A stretch of 64,000 bases of DNA from NCBI RefSeq assembly GCF_019900845.1, contig NZ_CP074570.1, positions 2,976,001 to 3,040,000 of the forward strand, in the 5' to 3' direction. The first letter of the stretch is position 1. Each line of letters begins with the position of its first letter. The notes under the pieces were generated by a model that was not told where the DNA came from, made no database searches, and was given only the letters and a program-made list of their open reading frames with translations. Positions 10,065 to 19,202 of this stretch are shown here, piece by piece. The position numbers were made by a program, and so were the translations under genes. The DNA comes from Paraneptunicella aestuarii (GTDB taxonomy: Bacteria > Pseudomonadota > Gammaproteobacteria > Enterobacterales > Alteromonadaceae).

Positions 10065-11285
10065 ATGACAAATCAGCAGCAACGTGCGCCCTTGCCACTC
10101 GGAGAGTTTGTGGTATTGATGGCGTTGCTTTCCTCTTTGGCGGCCTTTTCCATCGACGCCATATTGCCCGCACTTCCCAGCGTAGGTGCCAGCCTTAATG
10201 TGACCAACCCTAACGATGTACAACTCATCGTCTCCATGGTGATGTTAGGCATGGGGATTGGGCAATTATTCTGGGGGCCTCTGTGCGACTCCAAAGGCAG
10301 AAAACCCACATTATATCTGGGAATATTGGTATTTTTGCTAGGCTCTGTACTCTGCATGACTGCCGACAATCTGCTTTGGATGCTTATTGGCAGGCTCACT
10401 CAAGGCTTTGGCATTGGCGCGACTCGCGTAGTCTCGTCGGCACTTGTTCGCGATACGTTTAGTGGACGACATATGTCACGCGTCATGTCGTTTGTCATGA
10501 TGGTGTTTATCATCATCCCTATGATTGCTCCGCTTGTCGGGCAATTCATTATCAGTCTGTCATCATGGCAAATGGTATTTGTGGTAATTGGCGTCATGGC
10601 GCTGCTTACCACTGGCTGGTTTGCTATTCGACAACCCGAAACATTACTCGCAGAGAAACGTAAGCCCTTTACTTTTAAAGCCGTTGGGCAAGCATTTCAT
10701 GAAGTGCTGACCCATAAAGTCGTTATTGCCTACACGTTAGGGCAAGGCTGTGTGTTTGGAGCCTTTTTGGCATATCTGGTGGCTTCTCAGGCAATCTTTG
10801 AGCAGACATTCAATGTCGCCAATGAGTTTCCCATGTACTTTGCCATGATGGCATTTTCTTTTGGTATAGGTGCTTTTCTTAACAGCCGCTTGGTTATCAA
10901 ATATGGTATGCGCAAAATGGTGTATTACTCACTCCCCATCTACATTGGTTTGGCAAGTGTTTTATTTGTGGTTTGCCTATTTAATGAAGGCAAGCCGGCC
11001 CTTTGGCTATTCATGATGCTGTCCCTGCCGATGTTCTTCACCATTAATATTATGTTTACCAACTTTAACTCGATGGCAATGCATTTGTTGGGACATATCG
11101 CAGGTGTAGGAGCCGCTGTAGTAGGTAGTTTATCGACAATGGTAGCCGTGCTTTGCTCTGTGGTGGTTGGACAACGCTTTGATGGCACCTTAACTATCTT
11201 TTTTGTCAGCTATATCACCTTGGGTTTACTGACAGTAGCTCTGACCTTATTTGCTCACAAAGCGTGTCCGAATCTGGATGATTGA
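10065..11285 (+). CDS. MFS transporter, Bcr/CflA-like drug or siderophore exporter
   Basis: A 406-aa inner-membrane protein with 12 predicted spans and the DHA1 motif A variant GQLFWGPLCDSKGRKPTLYL between spans 2 and 3. The N-terminal segment FSIDAILPALPSVGASLNV is typical of the Bcr/CflA group. Members of this group export drugs, and related proteins such as AlcS export hydroxamate siderophores. Its position just after the siderophore biosynthesis genes, same strand, makes siderophore export the likely role. It is separated from them by the repeat at 9815-9915, so it may have its own promoter. The ATG at 10065 follows an AAGGTAG ribosome-binding site. Confidence 0.87.
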   Translation: MTNQQQRAPLPLGEFVVLMALLSSLAAFSIDAILPALPSVGASLNVTNPNDVQLIVSMVMLGMGIGQLFWGPLCDSKGRKPTLYLGILVFLLGSVLCMTADNLLWMLIGRLTQGFGIGATRVVSSALVRDTFSGRHMSRVMSFVMMVFIIIPMIAPLVGQFIISLSSWQMVFVVIGVMALLTTGWFAIRQPETLLAEKRKPFTFKAVGQAFHEVLTHKVVIAYTLGQGCVFGAFLAYLVASQAIFEQTFNVANEFPMYFAMMAFSFGIGAFLNSRLVIKYGMRKMVYYSLPIYIGLASVLFVVCLFNEGKPALWLFMMLSLPMFFTINIMFTNFNSMAMHLLGHIAGVGAAVVGSLSTMVAVLCSVVVGQRFDGTLTIFFVSYITLGLLTVALTLFAHKACPNLDD

Positions 11286-11289
11286 TTAG

Positions 11290-11314
11290 ATAGCCAGTCA
11301 ATATGGCTGGCTAT
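11290..11314. terminator. Hairpin between convergent genes
   Basis: Stem ATAGCCAG/CTGGCTAT with a 9-nt loop lies between the ends of the MFS gene and nhaD. There is no clear T-tract, so termination here is plausible but weakly supported. Confidence 0.45.
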
Positions 11315-11345
11315 TCCACTCAAATAGAAATCAGTTTAAGAGGCA

Positions 11346-12614
11346 CTATTTAATAACATAATGCCCCAACGCAAAGACGCACCCGTAACCAATGCTATAG
11401 GCAATCATTAAAGGAATAATAAGGCGGAAATAAGCAGCCATCGTAAGCTCTTTCACTTTACTCATCGCTACAATACCCGCGGCTGAACCAATAATCAGCA
11501 ACGAGCCACCTACCCCAACCGCATAGGTTAAGCACATCCAGTCAGCCAATGGCATATTCACACCAGATTTTAGCAAGGCAGCTGTTAGAGGAACGTTATC
11601 AATCGCAGCGGATAAAAGCCCCATACTGTAGTTCGCTACCGCTGTTGGCATAAACTGGTACATATTCAATAAAGCATCCAGCGCATGAACTTCTTTTAAC
11701 ATGCCAACCAGAAGCAATATGCCCAGGAAGAAGAGCAAGGTATCAAATTCGATGTGGCGGATATAATCCAGTACCGGATCGTTCTCAATATCTTCATTGA
11801 AAAAGTGCGCCAGCAAGAACATCAGAGACAAGCCAAATAAAAAGCTTAATACCGGTGGAATACCAAACAACACGTTACCAGCGATAGTGCTAACGATGGT
11901 CAGGAAGAAAACCAGCGCAATGACTCTATCAACGGGGCGAACGTCAATTTCTCGGGTCTCTATCGCCACCTTGCCTTTTAGTGGAATCGACAACAATATC
12001 GCCAACACAATAACGGCAATTAATGAGGGCACGGATAACATCAATAAGTCGGTAATGCTGACCTTACCCGCCAGGAAGATCATCAAGGTTGTCACATCCC
12101 CGGTAATCAAGGCGACGCCACCTGAGTTCACTGCGAACACCACCAAAGTAGCGAACCTGAGTGTATTTCGAATAGGCAGATTCAAAGACAACACCAATGC
12201 AATAGACACTAGTGTTGCGGTAATGTTATCTGCCAAAGAAGAAAAGACAAAAGCAAAGCCTCCTGTGATAAATAGCAAGGCGCGCTCACTAATATTGGCA
12301 GGTAGCAACCAGTAGATAATCTTCTCAATCATGCCCTTCTTGTTGAGGTAAACAACGAAGGTCATGGCCGCCATGAGGAATAGCCACAACCCGGCGATAT
12401 CACCAATGTTTTCCTGCAAAGCTTCCAAAATACGTTCATGGGTTTCGCCCTGGCTCAAGGCAAACATCAACATCCAACCCAAAGTACCCAGAAATAGCGT
12501 TGTTTTAGCTTTGTTCAGGTGAATAACTTCTTCAAACACCACGCCTGCCAAAGCAATAAAAGCAAGTGCAATAAGTAAACCCGGTAGAAATGCGGGCATC
12601 ATCAGATCGTGCAT
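11346..12614 (-). CDS. nhaD: Sodium/proton antiporter NhaD
   Basis: Inner-membrane Na+(Li+)/H+ antiporter of the ion transporter superfamily. About 12 hydrophobic spans are seen. Conserved pieces include EEVIHLNKAKTTLFLGTLGW near the N-terminus, SLADNITATLVSIAL, NSGGVALITGDVTTLMIFLAGK and SAAIDNVPLTAALL. I start it at 12614, where GGAG lies 10 nt upstream and the product is about 422 aa, the normal NhaD length; an upstream in-frame start at 12653 is possible but less likely. NhaD is common in marine and halotolerant gammaproteobacteria. Confidence 0.93.
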   Translation of the reverse strand: MHDLMMPAFLPGLLIALAFIALAGVVFEEVIHLNKAKTTLFLGTLGWMLMFALSQGETHERILEALQENIGDIAGLWLFLMAAMTFVVYLNKKGMIEKIIYWLLPANISERALLFITGGFAFVFSSLADNITATLVSIALVLSLNLPIRNTLRFATLVVFAVNSGGVALITGDVTTLMIFLAGKVSITDLLMLSVPSLIAVIVLAILLSIPLKGKVAIETREIDVRPVDRVIALVFFLTIVSTIAGNVLFGIPPVLSFLFGLSLMFLLAHFFNEDIENDPVLDYIRHIEFDTLLFFLGILLLVGMLKEVHALDALLNMYQFMPTAVANYSMGLLSAAIDNVPLTAALLKSGVNMPLADWMCLTYAVGVGGSLLIIGSAAGIVAMSKVKELTMAAYFRLIIPLMIAYSIGYGCVFALGHYVIK

Positions 12615-12891
12615 AAGGGTACAGCTCCAAGGTACAACAAGAAGAGGGGGCAAACGGCGCGAATGATACTCTTGTCAGCACCGAAAATCAGCAATTGAAT
12701 GCGTAATATACGTAGGATAATTGATCATGCTGTACGGCTTGAAATTCACGCTGGTAATAGGCGCAATTAGTGAGATTAATATATCGACAGGAAGGCAATA
12801 TTTAGGAGATGTTAGTCCCTGCTCAACAATCACTTTTACATCATTATTGAGCAGAGAAAACCGAGGAAACAGAGAAATTAATGGAATCGCG

Positions 12892-15399
12892 CTAGACCAT
12901 TTGCCTTAACAAGGTAGTAGTGTTCAAAGACAATAAACGCCAACAGCTCAATGCCCCCAATAAACCCACAACACCCGCACCAGCCAAAGGAGCCAGGATC
13001 CAGTATTCAAAATGAATCATGGGTGCCATCTGGAACAAACCGCTTTGTAAGAAGTACAAACTGATTTCATTTGCCATTGCTGCCATAAGCCCGGCTACCA
13101 CACCAAGGATAATAAACTCAAACACCACACTGGCACGAATCAATGAGCCTTTCGCTCCTAATGTGCGCAATATCGCTAATTCCTGTTGCCGTTCATCCAT
13201 ACTGGCCTGAACTTGTGCTACCAACACCAAAGAGCCAGCCACCAACACCAGTACCAAAATAAACTCAATCGCCATTGAAACCTGATCAATAATTTCTCTT
13301 AATTGATCAATTCGCGCATCGACATCTATCAAAGAAACCGTGCCAAATGGCGCCATTAACTCAGGCACCAACGACTTTTTCTCTTTGGGAATATTAAAGC
13401 TGGTGATGTAAGTAGGCTTAAAATTTTCCATCGTTTTAGGATGCATAACGAAAAAGAAATTCGGCTGCATGGTTTGCCAATTCACCTGACGAATACTGGT
13501 AACAGTAACCTCCACGACTTCGCTGCCAATATTGAAGCCAAGCACATCACCCAGCTTTATCTTCATGCGCTCAGAGGCATCTTTCTCAACAGAAACAGGC
13601 AATGGCTGTCCTTCTTGCCACTCAGTTAACCATTCGCCTTCAATAATCTCATTCTCGTGTTGTAATCGGGTACTCCAGGTCAGGTTAGCTTCTCTGCCCA
13701 AACCATCACGCTGCGCCTGCTCATCTTCCTCATTCTTCGCTACAGAGGTACGCACACGCTCACCATTGACCGAAACAAAACGCCCTCGAACAACCGGATA
13801 AAACTCCTCGATCTTCAGTCCCTGTGCGGAGAAACGTTGCTCCATTTCAGGCACCTGCTCCTGATTAATATTGATCATAAAGTAATTAGGCGTGCCTTCA
13901 GGAAGCTGCGCACGCCATTGCTGCACCATATCGTTGCGCATCACCAACACCATCAGCAACAACATAATAGTGATAGCAAAGCTGATCAGCTGCACACTGT
14001 TATCCATAGCTCGGCGTTGAATACGAGCCCAAGCTAACTGCCATGCCCCCATTCTGCCCTGCCCCAAACGGCGTCCAACCCAAATTAACGCAAACGTTAC
14101 CAGCATCAAGGCAATAACCAGAACAACTCCAGAAACGAACAAAATCAAGCTCATTTCCAGATTGCCACTGTACACCCACATCAGAAGTAAGATGCCTACA
14201 GCGGCAGCAATAAATTGTAAAAAACGAGAGCTTAATCGAGCTCCTAAATCTTTGCGCAGAACACGCAATGGCGGCACAGAAAAGAGCTTTAGAAGCGGAT
14301 AAACAGAAAACAAAATAGCGCAGACAAACCCGGTAAATACCGCAATTCCCACAGGCCCCCAGTACCATGATTGAGCAGCAACCGGAATTTGATCAGCAAT
14401 TGCCCACACCACGATTTGTTGAGCGATAAAGCCCAAAACACTACCAATAACAATGCCCAACATTGTCACAAAGAAAACTTGCAGCAGATAAACACGCTGA
14501 ACAAGCTGTTTACTTGCCCCCAGCGTTTTCATGATAGCAACAGGGTCATAATGACGATGGCTGTACCGTTGCGCGGCAACAGCAATGGCAACAGAAGCCA
14601 GAACAATGGCAAGCAAACTGGCAAGTAAAAAGAACTGCTCAGCTTTGGCGACCGATTCGCCCATACCCGACTCGTCATCTTCAATGGATTGCCAATCATT
14701 CAAGTCGTAAATCAACTTAGGCTCTAACCACTCAGAGTAAGCACTAATCGAATCGGAAGAACCCGCGAAATAGTATTTGTGCACCACTCGGCTCCCTGGC
14801 CCGGTAATATGAGCTTTTGCTAAATCCTCAACTCGAATCAGCACCTTGGGATTAATAGCAAATACACTAAAACCACCGTCAGGCACTTCCACCAACACTT
14901 TAGTGACACGCACCACTAAATCGCCAATTTCCAACTCGTCGCCTAAATCAATATTCAGGGTTTTAAATAGCTGAGATTCAACCCAGGCTTCACCAATGTC
15001 AGGTAAGTCATGAGTAATAACACCCGGCGCGAAAGGCTTCTCCGCAATTTTAACTTCACCTTTCAACGGATAAAAACTGTCTGTAGCTCTAACGTCAATC
15101 AACGACATATTATCTTTAGCAAAGGCCATGGAAGTGAGATTCGCTTGATACGCCGTTTCCAAGCCCTGTTGTTTGGCTTGTTGTAACCAGCTTTCGTCGA
15201 TGACATGGGATGATTTAAGCAATGCATCACCGCCAATAAACTGGGCAGAACGGTCGTTCAGCGCAGACTGCAATCGCTCACTAAATAGCGACAAGGACAA
15301 AACCGCCGCCACAGACAAGACGATAGCTAACAAAATAATAGTGAGTTCACCACGGCGTGCTTCGTGTTTGAAAAGACGCCAAGCCAGATTCATCCACAT
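12892..15399 (-). CDS. ybbP: ABC transporter permease with two FtsX domains, YbbP-like
   Basis: Large inner-membrane permease (835 aa) with a periplasmic domain and two FtsX cores. The N-terminus is WRLFKHEARRGELTIILLAI, the first core includes VAQRYSHRHYDPVAIMKTLGAS and the second DERQQELAILRTLGAK. E. coli ybbP has the same length and is encoded next to ybbA, divergent from tesA, as here. It starts 4 nt after the stop of the upstream ATPase gene. The function of YbbAP is poorly known; lipoprotein or lipid extrusion has been proposed for related systems. Confidence 0.9.
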   Translation of the reverse strand: MWMNLAWRLFKHEARRGELTIILLAIVLSVAAVLSLSLFSERLQSALNDRSAQFIGGDALLKSSHVIDESWLQQAKQQGLETAYQANLTSMAFAKDNMSLIDVRATDSFYPLKGEVKIAEKPFAPGVITHDLPDIGEAWVESQLFKTLNIDLGDELEIGDLVVRVTKVLVEVPDGGFSVFAINPKVLIRVEDLAKAHITGPGSRVVHKYYFAGSSDSISAYSEWLEPKLIYDLNDWQSIEDDESGMGESVAKAEQFFLLASLLAIVLASVAIAVAAQRYSHRHYDPVAIMKTLGASKQLVQRVYLLQVFFVTMLGIVIGSVLGFIAQQIVVWAIADQIPVAAQSWYWGPVGIAVFTGFVCAILFSVYPLLKLFSVPPLRVLRKDLGARLSSRFLQFIAAAVGILLLMWVYSGNLEMSLILFVSGVVLVIALMLVTFALIWVGRRLGQGRMGAWQLAWARIQRRAMDNSVQLISFAITIMLLLMVLVMRNDMVQQWRAQLPEGTPNYFMININQEQVPEMEQRFSAQGLKIEEFYPVVRGRFVSVNGERVRTSVAKNEEDEQAQRDGLGREANLTWSTRLQHENEIIEGEWLTEWQEGQPLPVSVEKDASERMKIKLGDVLGFNIGSEVVEVTVTSIRQVNWQTMQPNFFFVMHPKTMENFKPTYITSFNIPKEKKSLVPELMAPFGTVSLIDVDARIDQLREIIDQVSMAIEFILVLVLVAGSLVLVAQVQASMDERQQELAILRTLGAKGSLIRASVVFEFIILGVVAGLMAAMANEISLYFLQSGLFQMAPMIHFEYWILAPLAGAGVVGLLGALSCWRLLSLNTTTLLRQMV

Positions 15400-15403
15400 A
15401 GGC

Positions 15404-16126
15404 TTACACCGCTTTCAAATTTGAAGGGGTTGATGATGATTCGGTAATTTCACTCAACTGACCCGCCTGCATTTGCAATTGTCGCTGGCAGCGTTGCGCC
15501 AATTCATTATCGTGCGTCACCAACACCAGGGTGGTATTAGAAGTACGGTTTAGTTCAAACAGTAATGCTTGCACCTTTTCACCATTGGCGGCATCAAGGT
15601 TTCCTGTGGGTTCGTCAGCGAATAAGATCTGGGGGCGAGTAATAAAGGCGCGAGCAATCGCTACACGCTGCTGCTCTCCACCCGACAGCTGATTAGGATA
15701 ATGTGTACCTCGATGCTCAAGCCCGACTTTCAATAATAATTCTTCGGCTAATTTACGAGGGTTATCCAGCCCGGCAATTTCCGCAGGTAACATCACATTT
15801 TCCAAGGCTGTCAGGCTTTGTACCAGCATAAAACTCTGAAAAATAAAGCCAACATGCGCCCCTCGAACTTGAGCACGTTGCTCTTCATCCATGCTATGTA
15901 GTGCTTGTCCATGCAGATAAATTTCCCCTGTTGAAACCTCATCCAATCCAGCGAGTAAGCTCAACAATGTGGATTTACCGGAACCTGACGCACCGACGAT
16001 AGCAACCGACTCAGCCTCCTTGACATCGAAGCTAATTGGTTGAAGGATCTGTAACTGTCCTTCAGAGGTCGTCACCGTTTTTGTTACGTTACTGGCACTG
16101 ATCATAACTTTGGGAGAATCTGTCAT
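15404..16126 (-). CDS. ybbA: ABC transporter ATPase, YbbA/LolD-like
   Basis: ATPase partner of YbbP. Walker A is VGASGSGKST, the signature is LSGGEQQRVAIARAF, and Walker B is ILFADEPTGNLD. The LolD/MacB-type DEPTGNLDAANG stretch fits a FtsX-class exporter. The start at 16126 (MTDSPK) gives 240 aa; MISASN at 16105 is an alternative. The tesA start at 16128 on the other strand leaves almost no spacer between the two coding regions. Confidence 0.93.
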   Translation of the reverse strand: MTDSPKVMISASNVTKTVTTSEGQLQILQPISFDVKEAESVAIVGASGSGKSTLLSLLAGLDEVSTGEIYLHGQALHSMDEEQRAQVRGAHVGFIFQSFMLVQSLTALENVMLPAEIAGLDNPRKLAEELLLKVGLEHRGTHYPNQLSGGEQQRVAIARAFITRPQILFADEPTGNLDAANGEKVQALLFELNRTSNTTLVLVTHDNELAQRCQRQLQMQAGQLSEITESSSTPSNLKAV

Positions 16127-16127
16127 A

Positions 16128-16784
16128 GTGTTTAAGCGTCTTCTTTTCTTAATGCTGTTATTACCTGCTTGCACATACTCATTGCAAACCTATGCGAATC
16201 AGCCGGATTCCATACAAACTGAATCGACTCAGGCAAAGTCAGGGCATAAATTACTCATTTTGGGCGATAGCCTAAGCGCTGCTTACAATTTAAAGCAAGA
16301 ACAAGGTTGGGTTTCTTTGTTACAAAATGCTTGGAATGACGCCGGAATATCCATTATTGATGCGGCGATCAGTGGTGAAACAACGGATGGCGGTTTAGCG
16401 CGCTTACCAAGGCTTATTGCACAGCATAAGCCGACACATTTACTGATTGAATTAGGTGCGAATGATGGCCTTCGAGGTTATCCAATTCCTAAAATGAAAA
16501 ATAACCTTCTAGCAATGATAGATCTTGCCAGGAAAAACAATATCCAGGTTGCCTTACAGGAAATGCACATTCCCCCTAACTACGGACGACGTTACACCGA
16601 TATGTTCAATAATGCCTATCACCAGTTGGGCGAAGAACATAAATTAACGGTGATACCCTTCTTTTTACAGGAAGTCGCGCTAGATAAATCGCTGATGCAA
16701 CAAGATGGGTTACATCCGAATGCACAAGCTCAGCCGATTATTGCGCGCTATATGAAAGAACAGTTAGAGAGCTGGATTCACTAA
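16128..16784 (+). CDS. tesA: Arylesterase / acyl-CoA thioesterase I / lysophospholipase L1, TesA
   Basis: Periplasmic SGNH hydrolase. The block I motif is GDSLSAAY (catalytic Ser), block III is ELGANDGLRG, and the catalytic Asp/His pair is in DGLHPN. The GTG at 16128 gives a signal peptide with a Lys-Arg start and a Leu-rich core (FKRLLFLMLLLPAC). An ATG at 16110 would add residues inside the ybbA coding region, and one at 16152 would shorten the signal peptide. It diverges from ybbA, the same neighbourhood as in E. coli. Confidence 0.93.
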   Translation: MFKRLLFLMLLLPACTYSLQTYANQPDSIQTESTQAKSGHKLLILGDSLSAAYNLKQEQGWVSLLQNAWNDAGISIIDAAISGETTDGGLARLPRLIAQHKPTHLLIELGANDGLRGYPIPKMKNNLLAMIDLARKNNIQVALQEMHIPPNYGRRYTDMFNNAYHQLGEEHKLTVIPFFLQEVALDKSLMQQDGLHPNAQAQPIIARYMKEQLESWIH

Positions 16785-16790
16785 TTCAAA

Positions 16791-16815
16791 GCTGGAAAAC
16801 TATTGGTTTTCCAGC
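16791..16815. terminator. Bidirectional hairpin between tesA and the DUF2721 gene
   Basis: A perfect 10-bp stem (GCTGGAAAAC with GTTTTCCAGC) and 5-nt loop lies just after the tesA stop and overlaps the last codon and stop of the convergent DUF2721 gene. Confidence 0.55.
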
Positions 16816-17249
16816 ACTCCACCCGGCTTGAGAATTCGAGTCGCAATTTGTACTTCTTTTAAAAACAACAGCAACGCCGTAATCAAAAACAATAATGCAG
16901 CCACAAAAAGCCCAACAACCAGCTCGGCTATGTGGAAATCCCAGAAATCGCCAATAAACACGCTGACAACCACTGCGCAAACAAACAAGGCTGACGCGAC
17001 ACAAAAGCCGATAGCACGATTGATAATATCGCTACGACGCCACAATACCTTCAATTCTGCATTGGCTTTTTCACGCACATCGTCCTGATTAAACGCTCGG
17101 ATCATGCTCTCAACCTGGCGAGCTCGATCGATAATGCGACCCAAGCGCCCAGACATCACATTCAAAAATCCAGCTATCCCGGCTAATAAAAATACGGGGC
17201 CTATCGCCAACTGAATAACACTCGCCAATGCCTCGACTGAATTATCCAC
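16800..17249 (-). CDS. DUF2721 family membrane protein
   Basis: A 149-aa inner-membrane protein with three hydrophobic segments. The N-terminal stretch IQLAIGPVFLLAGIAGFLNV followed by RLGRIIDRARQVE is the DUF2721 signature, and a second conserved part is KVLWRRSDIINRAI. The family has no known function. It is convergent with tesA and probably monocistronic. Confidence 0.87.
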   Translation of the reverse strand: MDNSVEALASVIQLAIGPVFLLAGIAGFLNVMSGRLGRIIDRARQVESMIRAFNQDDVREKANAELKVLWRRSDIINRAIGFCVASALFVCAVVVSVFIGDFWDFHIAELVVGLFVAALLFLITALLLFLKEVQIATRILKPGGVLENQ

Positions 17250-17554
17250 TTATACCTCTCGTTTACTTAAATTGGATTTCCACTGACTTATGAAAAATAT
17301 CACAAAAATCAGAAAGATAATGTGTCGCTCTTGTCAAAATCCTATAAATACTTGTTTTTGGTTACACAATGCAATCTATCCATTTGATTTTAATACTGAA
17401 TTATTAGAGGTATAGAAATATTTCAAATTCTTTAGTATGAATATCAATAAGTAAGAAAAATTTACTCCCTTTATGCCTATTTTAATGGCTGATATAGTGT
17501 AAAAAATGTTCTAGACTAACCGTTATGTAATGGTAAAAGAGTGAAGGTATTGAA
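17250..17554. other. Intergenic region, AT-rich
   Basis: About 300 bp between the divergent DUF2721 and Gln-rich protein genes. It is AT-rich and should hold both promoters, but I see no site clear enough to name. Confidence 0.4.
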
Positions 17555-17812
17555 ATGGAAGTAGGTGCAAGTGGCGGGTCGCAAGCGACACTAGCCAGTC
17601 AACAAATCCAGCAAGAACAACAAACTCAAAATTCAGCTCAAGTTCGTCAAGAGCAGCTGCAATCTCGTAGGGAAGAAGCAACTGAAACTCGTGCTCAGGA
17701 AACTCAAGAGCAACAAGCTTCTCAGCAGGTAGCGCAGCAAACAACTCAGCAAGCAGCCCCAAGTACAGATCCAAACCAGCGCGTCGGTACTATTATCGAC
17801 ACTCAGGCTTAA
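17555..17812 (+). CDS. Small Gln-rich, low-complexity protein of unknown function
   Basis: An 85-aa protein very rich in Gln, Glu, Ala and Ser, with no signal peptide or membrane span. The middle is likely a charged helix or coiled coil (QVRQEQLQSRREEATETRAQ), and the end is PNQRVGTIIDTQA. An AAGG ribosome-binding site precedes the ATG and a strong terminator follows the stop 20 nt downstream, so it looks like a real single-gene unit. I do not recognise a family with certainty. A longer reading frame on the other strand here is an artefact of the Gln-rich composition. Confidence 0.7.
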   Translation: MEVGASGGSQATLASQQIQQEQQTQNSAQVRQEQLQSRREEATETRAQETQEQQASQQVAQQTTQQAAPSTDPNQRVGTIIDTQA

Positions 17813-17832
17813 GCAAAACGGGTTACATCATT

Positions 17833-17867
17833 AAAAAAGCCGCTTTGAATATCAAAGCGGCTTTTTA
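17833..17867. terminator. Bidirectional intrinsic terminator
   Basis: Stem AAAAAGCCGCTTTGA/TCAAAGCGGCTTTTT with a 5-nt loop, with A-tract and T-tract on either side. It serves the Gln-rich gene (+) and the amidohydrolase operon (-). Confidence 0.85.
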
Positions 17868-17888
17868 TTTTCCAAACTTACTGTTTGC

Positions 17889-19202
17889 TTATGGCTTCAC
17901 ATAGCGATAAGGCATGTTGTCCTGTCTGGTCAGGTAACGATCACGCAGTTTGGTTTGGCGTGATTCCATCGGGATCATTTCTCCGTCGATAATCACTACT
18001 TCTGCGTAATTCATCACTTCCAGCGGATCGCCTGTCCACACAACCAAATCGGCTTCTTTGCCAGCAGCCAGGCTACCGGTCTTATCGGCTATCCCCAACA
18101 ATTCAGCATTGTTGATGGTCAAAGCAGCCATGGCATCAGCCCAAGGCATACCCACAGCAACAGCATTACCCGCCAATTGCGTAATAAGGCGTGTATTGTG
18201 AGAGTCTGAACCATATTTGCTGACATTCGCGATGCTGACTTTTACGCCTGCCGCATTTAAACGTGCCGCATTAGTCAAAGTCGCGCCTAATTCACCGAAG
18301 TCAAAAGGCAAGTTGGACTCAGGGTTCACAATAACCGAGATGCCCGCTTTAGCGATTTCATCTGCCAACATCCAGGCTTCTGTGGCGAAAACAAAGGTCA
18401 TGTCCAGCTTGTTAAAGCGAGACTTTAATGCCAACAACTGACGCATATCCGCCGCTCGAGACACGGTTACCATTAAAGGAATTTCACCGCGAACAACCGG
18501 GATCAAAGCATTCACATCTGCTTTGCTGTACTCACCGTTCCACTCATCCTGAATAGCAATGGTTTTGCCTTTGCGCGACTCAGCTTCGTCTAATACTGCA
18601 ATCAAATCAGGCCACAAAGCAGCTCTGGATTCATCCGCGATCATAGGGCCGCTAATGTTCAACGCCATAAAAGCTTTAGACTTAATCACAGGAGAAACCT
18701 TGTCTCCCATAGTGATAATAGTCCCCAAACCCTGGAACATAGAGTTGGAATTATCAACCACAGTCGCGGCAGTGGTAATACCGTCAATACGGGTAATGTT
18801 GATCAAAGTGGAATCCATGTTAATGCCATACTGGCTATCCAGTTTGGCTCCCACTGTATTTTCCGGATGTTGGAACTCAACACTGGCATCCACAATACCC
18901 GCAGACATTCCCACTTCAACCAATCCCAAAGCCGATTTAACCGCAATCAAACCGGGCGTAACCACTTTGCCTTTGGCATCAATAGTGCTGTATCCAGAAG
19001 GCACTTCACCATCAGCAGTAATGCTTTGAATTTTACCGTCTTTGATCAGAATAGTGCCGTTATTCACTTTCCCCATTTTGTCCATGGTGTGTACTGTCGC
19101 GCCAGTAATAGCTAAGGTGTTAGCCAACGCTGGTGTTGCCAAAGCGCCTAGTAATAAGCTTCCGGTCAGAACTGGTGACAAGGTTTTTAATACAGATTTC
19201 AT
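17889..19202 (-). CDS. Secreted amidohydrolase paralogue lacking the metal-binding HxH
   Basis: A 437-aa exported protein (signal peptide ending LATPALA) of the imidazolonepropionase-like amidohydrolase group. The N- and C-terminal beta-sandwich parts are intact, with INNAELLGIADKTGSLAAGKEADLVVW near the end. However, where active members have the strand-1 HxH (GxxDxHxH), this one reads GLIAVKSALG, and the strand holding the later His pair reads VTVSRAADM. It therefore looks catalytically dead or much altered. Its start overlaps the stop of the upstream paralogue (TAATG), so the two are co-translated and may work as a pair. Confidence 0.85.
   Translation of the reverse strand: MKSVLKTLSPVLTGSLLLGALATPALANTLAITGATVHTMDKMGKVNNGTILIKDGKIQSITADGEVPSGYSTIDAKGKVVTPGLIAVKSALGLVEVGMSAGIVDASVEFQHPENTVGAKLDSQYGINMDSTLINITRIDGITTAATVVDNSNSMFQGLGTIITMGDKVSPVIKSKAFMALNISGPMIADESRAALWPDLIAVLDEAESRKGKTIAIQDEWNGEYSKADVNALIPVVRGEIPLMVTVSRAADMRQLLALKSRFNKLDMTFVFATEAWMLADEIAKAGISVIVNPESNLPFDFGELGATLTNAARLNAAGVKVSIANVSKYGSDSHNTRLITQLAGNAVAVGMPWADAMAALTINNAELLGIADKTGSLAAGKEADLVVWTGDPLEVMNYAEVVIIDGEMIPMESRQTKLRDRYLTRQDNMPYRYVKP

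Noticed and set aside
13019..15424. Plus-strand frames opposite ybbP
   Set aside because: Shadow frames of a long, well-supported minus-strand gene with clear FtsX domains.
17523..17774. An 83-aa reading frame opposite the Gln-rich gene
   Set aside because: The Leu-rich product is the complement of CAG/CAA-rich coding DNA. The plus-strand gene has the ribosome-binding site and the terminator.
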